A DNA stretch of 20,042 bases from Saprospiraceae bacterium (GTDB lineage Bacteria; Bacteroidota; Bacteroidia; Chitinophagales; Saprospiraceae). The stretch spans positions 1-20,042 of the forward strand of contig JALVEF010000524.1 of the NCBI GenBank assembly GCA_027031185.1. The letters are read 5' to 3'. Shown piece by piece: positions 6,306 to 12,541 of the stretch. The first letter of the stretch is position 1, and each line of letters begins with the position of its first letter. The notes beneath the pieces are model-generated. The model saw only the letters and a list, made by a program, of their open reading frames with translations, ran no database searches and had not been told where the DNA came from. Position numbers and translations under genes: made by a program.

Positions 6306-6727
6306 ATCTATTCTTCTTTACCCGTATGGTTCAAATGTGAAGATCCGGGCGAGGCTTTGGGCCTTTTCTGACGCTAAGTTGCGAAAAAACGGGGACATCG
6401 TCACCGGATACGCCCGATTGTCCGGTCACTATCATCCTTTCGAAGGGCATTCCATCCCATTTGATATACTCATTAGGAACAGGTTTGGGGCTTGGGAATG
6501 TCGCGGTTTGACAAGTTTCGCTCCTACGGAGCTTGAATTGTGGGTTGGACTTTTGGCTACAAAGCTTTCGTCCCTACGGGACTACGGTGCTTCTGCACAG
6601 GATTCCTTCTAAAATCTCAAATCGGTGTTCCTGGCTTCGACAAGCTCAGCCCAAGTGTTCGATATTCAATCGTCCCCAAAACAAATCGCTATAAGAATAC
6701 TATCAGCATATCAGCGGAATGAGAACT
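6306..6727. other. Gene-free region with decayed palindromic repeats
   Basis: No credible open reading frame on either strand. It holds the paired hairpins at 6506-6582 and the element GGCTTCGACAAGCTCAGCC (6633-6651), a kind of intergenic repeat I recognise from many genomes. I see no clear promoter for the minus-strand gene ending upstream. Confidence 0.6.
6506..6586 (+). repeat. Two related palindromic repeat units
   Basis: GCTCCTACGGAGC (6520-6532) and GTCCCTACGGGAC (6570-6582) are 5-bp stems with the same TAC loop, both preceded by TTTC and spaced 50 bp apart. Two stem pairs differ between them in a compensatory way. Similar TTTCG...CTACGG units are, from memory, a common intergenic repeat in Bacteroidota. 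Confidence 0.65.
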
Positions 6728-6763
6728 CCCCAACCGGCGGCGGGCGCCGCCAGTTGGGTTTTT
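6728..6763 (+). terminator. Rho-independent terminator on + strand with no visible gene
   Basis: CCCAAC-C-GGCGGC, loop GGGC, GCCGCC-A-GTTGGG, then TTTTT (6759-6763). The stem is 13 bp with one mismatch. No gene on the + strand lies upstream, so it may end an unseen RNA or insulate the small-RNA promoter that follows. Confidence 0.65.
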
Positions 6764-6816
6764 CCGCCTTTCACTTACCCCAAATGGTATATTTTTTACG
6801 AAAAGTGGTGTTTTTT

Positions 6817-6848
6817 TTTGGATACACCACCCCCCCCACCTATCTTTG
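6817..6848 (+). promoter_or_regulatory. Promoter of the candidate small RNA
   Basis: TTTG (6817-6820), 20 bp, then TATCTTTG (6841-6848): exact match to the Bacteroidota promoter with the same spacing as the tRNA promoters. The spacer contains a run of eight C. Confidence 0.75.
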
Positions 6849-6854
6849 GCGCAG

Positions 6855-6990
6855 ACCGAGACAATACACCTCCCAAACCCCGAGTCTTCCAATTGATGCC
6901 TTATCCCCTCCCCCAACATTTTCAGGGCATTGGAACGACAGTTATAATTCCATGCTGAAGTCCTGTCGTCATCCGGCGACAGGACTTTTC
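6855..6990 (+). ncRNA. Candidate small RNA, about 135 nt
   Basis: It is bounded by an exact promoter (6817-6848) and a strong terminator (6958-6990), with no downstream gene on the same strand. An internal hairpin pairs GTC-TTCCAA-TTGA-TGCC (from about 6884) with GGCA-TTGGAA-C-GAC (6928-6941), leaving a C-rich loop with CCCCTCCCCC. The only open frame is 20 codons (6896-6958) with no coding character. A 6S-type RNA of the Bacteroidota form is one possibility by size and setting, but I cannot confirm the fold by eye. Confidence 0.6.
6958..6990 (+). terminator. Terminator of the candidate small RNA
   Basis: AAGTCCTGTCGTC pairs with GGCGACAGGACTT around the loop ATCC (13 bp, one G:T), followed by a short T-tract in TTTTC. 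Confidence 0.85.
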
Positions 6991-7053
6991 TGTATGGAGC
7001 CGGGCGCGCACCGGTAAAACCGGATTCCGCCACCGGCGCCGGGCCGGCGGCAT

Positions 7054-8316
7054 TTAGTTAAACCTTATCGCCTTTATAGGCGATACTCTATTCACTAAAA
7101 AGGACGGCAGTATCAGACTGATCAGAATGACAAGCACCACTGTGATATTGAGCAGCACCAAAAAGCCGTAGTTGATATGTATCGGTGCATAGGTGAGATA
7201 GTAATACTCCTCGTTGAGCTTGATCAAGTGCGTAATCTTCTGCAAGTAGGCCAGTGACAAGCCGACGGCATTGCCGATCAAGAGTCCGTAAGCGATGATG
7301 TAAAAAGCCTGATACAAAAATATCCGCCTGATTTCGCGGCGGGCCATGCCCAACGCCGACAATATGCCTATCATATTGGTGCGCTCCAGTATCAAAATCA
7401 GCAGCGAGGTAATCATATTGACGATAGAGACCACCAGCATCAAGACCAACAGGACGTATTCATTGATATTCTGCAACTGCAGCCATTGAAAGATGGCCGA
7501 AAACTTCTTGCGGATGCTCTGGGCGTATAGATTCTCCGGCAATACATTGTAGTAAAGATAAGACTCCACACCGGCCAGGTCATCCAGGCGCTTGACAAAG
7601 ATCTCAATCGTGGAGACCTGGCCGGGCCGCCATTGCAACAGCTGCTGCAAGCGACGAATATCCACCAGCGCCAGTTTCTTGTCAAATTCTTCCAGACCTG
7701 TCTTGTACAGCCCGCACACCCGGAACCGCCGCCGGTATTCCTTGCCGGCTTTAACAAAATAGACGATCATTTTGTCCCCGACCCGGAGCCGTGTGCGTGC
7801 CGCCGTTTGCACGGACAGCAAGATATCTTGTGTCACGGAGTCCGGGCGGATGACCGGCAGGCGGCCCGCTTTCAGATACGGCCGGAAATATCGCCAATTA
7901 TAGTCCGGCCCGACACCTTTCAGAACGATCCCCTCAATGGTCTTCTTCGTACGGATGATACCGGGCTTATAAATCGTACCAAACACATCGGCCACCGCAT
8001 CACGGGCGGGCGCCGGTTCGTCACCGGACACCGGCGACTCCAGGTGCAGGATGGCCTCTTTCAAACTGTCTGTCATCCGGATGGGTACCTCATCGAAGAA
8101 GCGGCGGGCGCCGATGTTCGTGACATGGATATGCCCCCAAAAGTTGAACATCCGCCCCGAAATCTCCCGCTTGAAACCGCCTATCATCGCCGATGCCAGG
8201 ATCATCACGGTCACACTCAAGGCCACCGTAAAGATCGCGATGCGCACAATCACGCGCGAAAACGATGACTTGACCGAAAACGCAATCCGACGCGCTATAA
8301 AGTGGGACAGATTCAT
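7054..8316 (-). CDS. ABC transporter permease, LolC/LolE-FtsX type
   Basis: A 420-residue protein with the LolC/E layout: a cytoplasmic N-terminus starting FIARRIAFS, one membrane helix (about 22-47, VRIAIFTVALSVTVMILASA), a large periplasmic domain (about 50-280), and three C-terminal helices with an FtsX-type core (NMITSLLILILERTNMIGIL, then SALGMARREIRRIF, a coupling-helix region). LolC/E permeases, with ATPase LolD, release outer-membrane lipoproteins to the carrier LolA. That fits the many lipoproteins here, but the ATPase partner is not in the window, so another substrate cannot be excluded. The start follows TAGCTTTG (minus strand, 8336-8343), which ends 19 bp upstream. It is transcribed divergently from tyrS. 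Confidence 0.88.
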   Translation of the reverse strand: MNLSHFIARRIAFSVKSSFSRVIVRIAIFTVALSVTVMILASAMIGGFKREISGRMFNFWGHIHVTNIGARRFFDEVPIRMTDSLKEAILHLESPVSGDEPAPARDAVADVFGTIYKPGIIRTKKTIEGIVLKGVGPDYNWRYFRPYLKAGRLPVIRPDSVTQDILLSVQTAARTRLRVGDKMIVYFVKAGKEYRRRFRVCGLYKTGLEEFDKKLALVDIRRLQQLLQWRPGQVSTIEIFVKRLDDLAGVESYLYYNVLPENLYAQSIRKKFSAIFQWLQLQNINEYVLLVLMLVVSIVNMITSLLILILERTNMIGILSALGMARREIRRIFLYQAFYIIAYGLLIGNAVGLSLAYLQKITHLIKLNEEYYYLTYAPIHINYGFLVLLNITVVLVILISLILPSFLVNRVSPIKAIRFN

Positions 8317-8335
8317 GCATCCAGCTTCAACGCCC

Positions 8336-8343
8336 CAAAGCTA
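8336..8343 (-). promoter_or_regulatory. -7 box of the permease gene
   Basis: Read on the minus strand it is TAGCTTTG, an exact TAnnTTTG, located 20 bp before the start codon. I found no matching -33 TTTG at the right distance. Confidence 0.5.
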
Positions 8344-8389
8344 CGCAGCTTTATCCAATCCTCACGCGTATAAATTATTTCCGATGATT

Positions 8390-8408
8390 GCCGCGCCCGT
8401 GGCGCGGC
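8390..8408. other. GC-rich hairpin next to the tyrS promoter
   Basis: GCCGCGCC-CGT-GGCGCGGC is a perfect 8-bp stem with a 3-nt loop, directly followed by TTTGTTTG. It touches the presumed -33 element of tyrS and could be an operator, or a weak terminator for + strand transcription. Confidence 0.5.
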
Positions 8409-8436
8409 TTTGTTTGACCAAAATCCCATACCTTTG
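8409..8436 (+). promoter_or_regulatory. Promoter of tyrS
   Basis: TTTG (8409-8412), 16 bp, then TACCTTTG (8429-8436), 26 bp before the ATG. The -7 box is exact; the spacer is shorter than the 19-20 bp of the other promoters in this window. Confidence 0.6.
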
Positions 8437-8462
8437 GCACCGCCGAATACTACCACGTGGAT

Positions 8463-9743
8463 ATGGACTTTTTAGCAGAACTCAAATGGCGCGGCCTGAT
8501 ACACGAGATGACCCCCGGCATTGAGCAGGAGCTCGCTTCCGGACCCAAGCTCGGCTACATCGGATTTGATCCGACAGCCCCGTCGCTGACCATTGGCAAT
8601 TACATTCAGGTCATGCTGCTCACCTTCTTTCAGCGCGCGGGACACATCCCCGTCGTCCTACTGGGGGGAGCCACCAGCCGCATCGGCGACCCATCCGGCA
8701 AAGACGAAGAGCGCCAGCTCAAACCCGTCGAAGAACTCGAAGCCAACCTCCGCCAGCTCAAAGCCCAATTCAAAAAACTGCTCAACTTCGACGACGGCCC
8801 CAATAAAGCCATCTTTGTGGACAACTATGATTTCTACAAAGATCTCAATGTCCTTGACTTCTTGCGCAACGTCGGCAAGCACCTGACTATCAACTACATG
8901 CTGGCCAAAGAATCCGTCAAAAACCGCATGGAGCGCGAAAGCGGCATTTCGTTTACCGAGTTCTCCTATCAACTGCTCCAAGGCTACGACTTTGCCCGCC
9001 TGTACAAAGACCGTGGTCTGACCATTCAAATGGGCGGATCGGACCAATACGGCAATATTACCACAGGTGTCGAACTGACCCGCCGCCTGTATGGTGGCAA
9101 AGTCTATGTCATCACCACCCCCTTGCTTACCAAGGCCGATGGCAAAAAGTTTGGCAAGTCCGAGTCCGGCAATATTTGGCTGGATCCCGACAAGACATCC
9201 CCCTACCGCTTTTATCAATTTTGGATCAACGCCGACGATGCCGACCTGCCCAAGCTTTACCGCTATTTCAGCCTGCGCCCGCAGGCTGAAATCCTGCAGC
9301 TCGAAAGCGACTACCGCGACCAGCCCCAAAAGCTCAAACAACTGCTGGCCGAAGAACTCACCGTCCGCATCCACTCCCGCCAGGCTTTTGAATCCGTGAT
9401 CAGGGTGACCAATCTCCTTTTCAACAGAAAAGCTTCCGAAGACCAACTCAAAAGCCTGTCCGGTACCGAATTGGCCGCCATCGCCGCCGAAATCCCGCAT
9501 TTCGAAATACCTGCCGCCCGCATCGCCGATGGCATCAACATTGTGGACTTAATGGCCGAGGCCACGTCCATCGCGCCCTCTAAAAGCGAGGCGCGCAAGG
9601 CCATTAAAAACAACGCCGTGGCTGTCAACAAAGTCAAAATATCCGGACACCAGACACGCATCACCGGCCAGGACCTCCTGCTTGGCAAGTACTTACTACT
9701 CGAAAACGGAAAGAAGAACAAGTACATGATTCTCGCTAAATGA
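8463..9743 (+). CDS. tyrS: Tyrosyl-tRNA synthetase
   Basis: A 426-residue class I synthetase charging tRNA-Tyr. The ATG at 8463 is preferred; an in-frame GTG lies 6 bp upstream. The Rossmann domain contains GYIGFDPTAPSLTIGN (31-46), GGATSRIGDPSGK, the tyrosine-binding set Tyr169-Gln173-Asp176 in SYQLLQGYD, GGSDQYGN (191-198), and the KMSKS-equivalent KFGKS (229-233). The C-terminal S4-like RNA-binding domain ends in LLENGKKNKYMILAK. Odd points: the HIGH signature reads TIGN, with the first His replaced by Thr, and the usual Trp of GSDQWGN is Tyr. Length and all other motifs are normal, so the enzyme is probably active. The stop overlaps the next start as ATGA. Confidence 0.97.
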   Translation: MDFLAELKWRGLIHEMTPGIEQELASGPKLGYIGFDPTAPSLTIGNYIQVMLLTFFQRAGHIPVVLLGGATSRIGDPSGKDEERQLKPVEELEANLRQLKAQFKKLLNFDDGPNKAIFVDNYDFYKDLNVLDFLRNVGKHLTINYMLAKESVKNRMERESGISFTEFSYQLLQGYDFARLYKDRGLTIQMGGSDQYGNITTGVELTRRLYGGKVYVITTPLLTKADGKKFGKSESGNIWLDPDKTSPYRFYQFWINADDADLPKLYRYFSLRPQAEILQLESDYRDQPQKLKQLLAEELTVRIHSRQAFESVIRVTNLLFNRKASEDQLKSLSGTELAAIAAEIPHFEIPAARIADGINIVDLMAEATSIAPSKSEARKAIKNNAVAVNKVKISGHQTRITGQDLLLGKYLLLENGKKNKYMILAK

Positions 9744-10078
9744 CTCCTGCTATGGCCAAATTCTATCACAAAAACAACATCAACCTCGGCATCGGCCTGG
9801 GCCTGTTATTGCCCATCACCACATTTTACCTCTTACACGGCATTTACATATTGATGGCTGACAGCGGACTCCTGCAAACCAATCTCAGCGAGGCCTTCCG
9901 CCAGCGCACCATCGCCTTACTAGCCATCGCCACCGACATCTTTCTCGTCCAATACTACCGCAAAAACCGCCTGCTGGGACAAAGCCTGCGCGGCGTACTC
10001 ATCGCCATGGCCATCCTTTCTATTATTTGGATGATTTACTTCTTGCCCGACATGTTTGCCCCCCACCCCAAGAATTAA
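9740..10078 (+). CDS. Small membrane protein, three helices, unknown function
   Basis: A 112-residue protein whose ATG at 9740 overlaps the tyrS stop by four bases; a second ATG at 9752 (MAKFYHKNN) could be the true start. Three hydrophobic segments are visible: about 18-38 (GIGLGLLLPITTFYLLHGIY), 57-72 (RTIALLAIATDIFLVQ) and 83-103 (LRGVLIAMAILSIIWMIYF). I do not recognise the family. The overlap implies translational coupling with tyrS, which does not by itself suggest a shared role. Confidence 0.75.
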   Translation: MTPAMAKFYHKNNINLGIGLGLLLPITTFYLLHGIYILMADSGLLQTNLSEAFRQRTIALLAIATDIFLVQYYRKNRLLGQSLRGVLIAMAILSIIWMIYFLPDMFAPHPKN

Positions 10079-10149
10079 TGGGCCAACGCAAACCACTCCT
10101 AACTCAACATCCCGCACTTTGGCCAAGTGAGCGCGGGATAACTCATAAC

Positions 10150-10181
10150 AAAAAAAATCCCCCCGGCCCATGCCGAAGGGA
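10150..10181 (-). terminator. Rho-independent terminator, minus strand
   Basis: On the minus strand TCCCTTCGGC pairs with GCCGGGGGGA (10 bp, two G:T) around the loop ATGG, followed by eight T. It cannot serve the + strand genes, since their side has an A-tract. Confidence 0.75.
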
Positions 10182-10211
10182 CTAACTCAAACAAATAAAC
10201 ACAAAAACTAC
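10150..10211 (-). ncRNA. Candidate small RNA, about 60 nt, minus strand
   Basis: Defined by a minus-strand promoter (10218-10249) and a strong terminator (10150-10181) about 30 nt downstream of the inferred start. The leader is U-rich (AGTTTTTGTGTTTATTTG). No open frame fits. It lies in the gene-free region downstream of the + strand tyrS unit and points towards it, so an antisense or 3'-end role is possible. Confidence 0.4.
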
Positions 10212-10217
10212 TTTCCG

Positions 10218-10249
10218 CGAAGTTAGGCTATTCTTCCAATTTTCTCAAT
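10218..10249 (-). promoter_or_regulatory. Minus-strand promoter
   Basis: Read on the minus strand: ATTG (10249-10246), 20 bp, TAACTTCG (10225-10218), one mismatch from consensus. Form and spacing match the tRNA-Ser(CGA) promoter. Confidence 0.5.
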
Positions 10250-10419
10250 TTTTTTGAGATAATTATTCCACAATAGTCCGCTTCCATACATCTTTATCGC
10301 GTATCACAATATACCTGCAGAATATAATTTGGTATCCTGCACCATACCTTGCAGTTTATTCTGATCGAATCAGCATCAAATAAGGTGATAGAATACCCGG
10401 CACCCGCCTAAAGAACAAG

Positions 10420-10477
10420 GTGACTGTTTAGGTGCTCCTGGTTTTGGCACAAAAACAGCGGATACCTAAATAGCTGC
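10420..10477 (-). mobile_element. 58-bp GTAAC MITE, short form, reversed (copy G)
   Basis: Ends GTGACTGTTTAGGTGC and GGATACCTAAATAGCTGC, in the opposite orientation to copies A-D. The direct repeat AAGAACAA occurs at 10411-10418 and 10478-10485, which leaves one extra G at the left edge, so this looks like a target duplication of 7-8 bp. It lies about 75 bp upstream of the ppk2 start codon. Confidence 0.8.
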
Positions 10478-10553
10478 AAGAACAAAACTTTTTGCCGGAC
10501 ACCGCACCATTTGGGGATTCGTTCGTATCTTAGAGAAAGCAAACAACGCACAA

Positions 10554-11507
10554 ATGGGCAAGAAGAACAAAAAGAAATCCAAAGCACTGCGTCCCGGGCC
10601 CACCGTATGGAATGACAACGGCGCCCTGACCACCTTTAAGCCGGAAAAATCCGCTACCGACTGCCTGACGGTCAAAGAAATCCTCAAACTTAAAGACCTG
10701 GACGATTTCACACGAGCACTGGGCGGCAACAAAAAAGCCGTAAAGAAGCTCCTGGACACCATCCGCTACCAGCGTGAACTGGAAGAGCTCCAAATCGAGC
10801 TCATCAAGCTCCAGCAATGGGTACAAAAAGAGAAAAAGCGCATCGCCATCATTTTTGAAGGGCGTGATGCGGCCGGCAAGGGCGGGGCCATCCGGCGCTT
10901 CATTGAGCATCTCAACCCACGTTCCATGCGCGTCGTCGCCCTCCCCAAACCCACCGAAGTCGAGCAGGGGCAGTGGTATTTCCAGCGCTATATCAACCAA
11001 CTGCCCAATCCCGGTGAGATCGTTTTCTTCGACCGGAGCTGGTACAACCGCGCCGTCGTAGAACCCGTCAACGGTTTCTGCACCACCGAACAATACGAGC
11101 AGTTTATGCTCCAGGTACCCGACTTTGAGCACATGCTTTACGAAGACGGGCTGATCCTTTTCAAGTTTTGGTTTTCCATCTCCAAAGACGAACAATTGCG
11201 CCGCTTCAAAAGCCGCAAACGCAATCCCCTCAAACAATGGAAAATCAGCCCCGTAGATATGCGTGCCCAAGAACTATGGGACAAATACACCTACTACAAA
11301 GAAGAGATGTTTTACAAGACTCACACCAACTACAGCCCCTGGATTATCGTAAAGGCCAACAACAAAAAAGAAGCCCGCCTGGCTTCCATTCGCTATGTCC
11401 TGGACCACATTGACTACGACAACAAAGGCGTCGGCATCCAAACTACCCTACATCCTGACCCCAATATTGTCCAGCGCTTTCATCGCAAAGTCCGGCAGGT
11501 AGATTAA
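10554..11507 (+). CDS. ppk2: Polyphosphate kinase 2 (PPK2 family)
   Basis: A 317-residue PPK2 enzyme, which transfers phosphate between inorganic polyphosphate and nucleotides. Walker A is GRDAAGKGG (103-111), Walker B region VFFDRSWYNRA (157-167), and the basic lid FSISKDEQLRRFKSRKRNPL lies at about 208-227. A Lys-rich N-terminus (MGKKNKKKSKAL) and a linker precede the kinase core. No signal peptide, so cytoplasmic. The length and single core domain fit a one-domain PPK2; whether it favours NDP or NMP cannot be read from the sequence with certainty. The ATG is preceded by AACAACGCACAA without a ribosome-binding site, as usual in the phylum. It converges on the Hsp20 gene. Confidence 0.93.
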   Translation: MGKKNKKKSKALRPGPTVWNDNGALTTFKPEKSATDCLTVKEILKLKDLDDFTRALGGNKKAVKKLLDTIRYQRELEELQIELIKLQQWVQKEKKRIAIIFEGRDAAGKGGAIRRFIEHLNPRSMRVVALPKPTEVEQGQWYFQRYINQLPNPGEIVFFDRSWYNRAVVEPVNGFCTTEQYEQFMLQVPDFEHMLYEDGLILFKFWFSISKDEQLRRFKSRKRNPLKQWKISPVDMRAQELWDKYTYYKEEMFYKTHTNYSPWIIVKANNKKEARLASIRYVLDHIDYDNKGVGIQTTLHPDPNIVQRFHRKVRQVD

Positions 11508-11550
11508 GCCCTGTCCGGTGCCACCATTTCCCAACCGACACCACAAAAAA

Positions 11551-11576
11551 GGCCGCCCCAATTAATTGGGGCAGCC
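11551..11576 (-). terminator. Terminator of the Hsp20 gene
   Basis: The core is the perfect palindrome GCCCCAATTAATTGGGGC (11555-11572), extended on both sides by GGC/GCC with one mismatch. On the minus strand it is followed by TTTTTT, so it chiefly serves the Hsp20 gene; its position also ends ppk2 transcripts. Confidence 0.8.
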
Positions 11577-11588
11577 CCTTTCACACAA

Positions 11589-11604
11589 ACCACAAGCTTG
11601 TGGT
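11589..11604. other. Second palindrome between ppk2 and Hsp20
   Basis: ACCACAAGCTTGTGGT is a perfect 16-bp palindrome 17 bp from the terminator core. It has no T-tract of note; it may assist termination or be a protein site. Confidence 0.5.
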
Positions 11605-11625
11605 CTTAATTTAGGAGCATTCGCT

Positions 11626-12072
11626 TTATTTGACCGAAATGCTCTTACTCTTAAGGACTTTTGTGGCTTTCCGCGGCAGTGTCACCTCAAGCACGCCGTT
11701 TTTGTACTCTGCTGTGATTTTGTTGCTGTCCACATCCTCCGGCAAACTGAAAGAGTGCTTAAACTTGTAGTAGCTAAACTCACGGCGTGTGTACTTGGCT
11801 TCATCCTCCTTCTTTTCCTCCTCCTTATCTACGGAGATTACCAAGTTGCCCTGATCCACCTCTACATTAAAGTCCTTCTTGTCCAGACCCGGAGCGGCAA
11901 TGGACAGATAAAACGCCTTGTCATCCTCGCGAATGTTTACGGCAGGTACATTAAACGGTATGTCGTCTTTGTTAAACAGACTGCCTACCGGCCGGTTAAA
12001 GAACTCATTGAGCATGTTGTCAAAATCCTTGACAACAGCCGGAAGAATCGGATTGAACTTTACAACTGTCAT
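11626..12072 (-). CDS. Small heat shock protein, Hsp20 family
   Basis: A 148-residue ATP-independent holdase that keeps unfolding proteins soluble in the cytoplasm. N-terminal region 1-39 (MTVVKFNPILPAVVKDFDN), alpha-crystallin domain about 40-138, starting FNVPAVNIREDDKAFYLSIA and ending with the signature GVLEVTLPR, then a C-terminal tail with ISV (145-147), the I-x-I/V motif used in oligomer contacts. The length is typical. Upstream lies a palindrome GCCAGTCTGGC (12173-12183) and a long T/A-rich leader, which could mediate stress control. It converges with ppk2; both are stress-related, but they are not co-transcribed. Confidence 0.95.
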   Translation of the reverse strand: MTVVKFNPILPAVVKDFDNMLNEFFNRPVGSLFNKDDIPFNVPAVNIREDDKAFYLSIAAPGLDKKDFNVEVDQGNLVISVDKEEEKKEDEAKYTRREFSYYKFKHSFSLPEDVDSNKITAEYKNGVLEVTLPRKATKVLKSKSISVK

Positions 12073-12172
12073 GGCTTATATTTTTTTGTGGGTTAGCAAA
12101 TGTCAATTCTCACCTTTTACCCATCAATTCGCATACCAATGCCGAAAATGGTCTTTTTTCGTTTTTTTTTAC

Positions 12173-12183
12173 GCCAGTCTGGC
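12173..12183. promoter_or_regulatory. Palindrome upstream of Hsp20, possible operator
   Basis: GCCAGTCTGGC is a perfect 5-1-5 palindrome 101 bp upstream of the start codon, next to a run of nine T. It is not the CIRCE sequence. Its function is inferred only from position. Confidence 0.35.
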
Positions 12184-12286
12184 AGTTTCCCCTAAAATAT
12201 ATACGCCATTTTGTCACATCCAGCGACTGCGGCCACTTGCTAATCCTCATTCAGCCGCCAAGTGCCCACTTACAAAGGGAAGAGTT

Positions 12287-12315
12287 TGCGGCGTGACCGC
12301 CGCGAGGTCACGTGG
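12287..12315 (+). repeat. REP-like GC-rich repeat, copy 2
   Basis: TTTGCGGCGTGACCGCCGCG plus AGGTCACG. The hairpin CGTGACC-GCCGCGA-GGTCACG has 7-bp arms. It is a near-identical copy of 4548-4570 and again lies close to a GTAAC MITE, with AATAGC in the sequence between. Confidence 0.65.
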
Positions 12316-12338
12316 GTTTGGAATAGCATATCAATAAA

Positions 12339-12471
12339 GTAACTGTTTAGGTTCTCCTGTTTTTAGGGATAAAATAGGCATTTTCGTGGATGTCGAAGGT
12401 ATATGTACAGATCAAAGACAGGCGCGAAAAGGCCATTTTAGCGCAAAAACAGCGGGTACCTAAACAGTTAC
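12339..12471 (-). mobile_element. 133-bp GTAAC MITE, long form, reversed (copy H)
   Basis: The best complete copy: arms of about 60 bp form imperfect terminal inverted repeats, ending GTAACTGTTTAGGT and ACCTAAACAGTTAC, around the centre TATATGTACAGATCAAA. It is flanked by a perfect 8-bp direct repeat TCAATAAA (12331-12338 and 12472-12479). No coding capacity. The right duplication overlaps the T-tract of the T9SS operon terminator. Confidence 0.92.
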
Positions 12472-12475
12472 TCAA

Positions 12476-12512
12476 TAAAAAAGCCGCTATGCCTTATCGC
12501 ATAGCGGCTTTT
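12476..12512 (-). terminator. Terminator of the T9SS adhesin operon
   Basis: AAAAGCCGCTATGC (12479-12492) and GCATAGCGGCTTTT (12499-12512) form a 14-bp stem with a 6-nt loop. On the minus strand the stem is followed by a T-rich tract that runs into the MITE duplication TTTATTGA. Confidence 0.9.
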
Positions 12513-12541
12513 AATTAAGAAGAGCGGCCGGAAACGAGCTT

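Larger units (their letters stand above)
10079..10553. other. Gene-free region between the tyrS unit and ppk2
   Basis: It holds a 7-bp-armed hairpin ATCCCGC...GCGGGAT (10109-10139, with inner CACTT/AAGTG) without a T-tract, three copies of TAACTCA (10100, 10139, 10183), a minus-strand terminator and promoter (10150-10248), small hairpins such as CTGAT-CGA-ATCAG, and MITE copy G. No coding frame is evident. Confidence 0.6.

Noticed and set aside
6896..6958. A 20-codon frame inside the candidate small RNA
   Set aside because: It is too short and of odd composition (MPYPLPQHFQGIG...) to support translation; kept only as a note.
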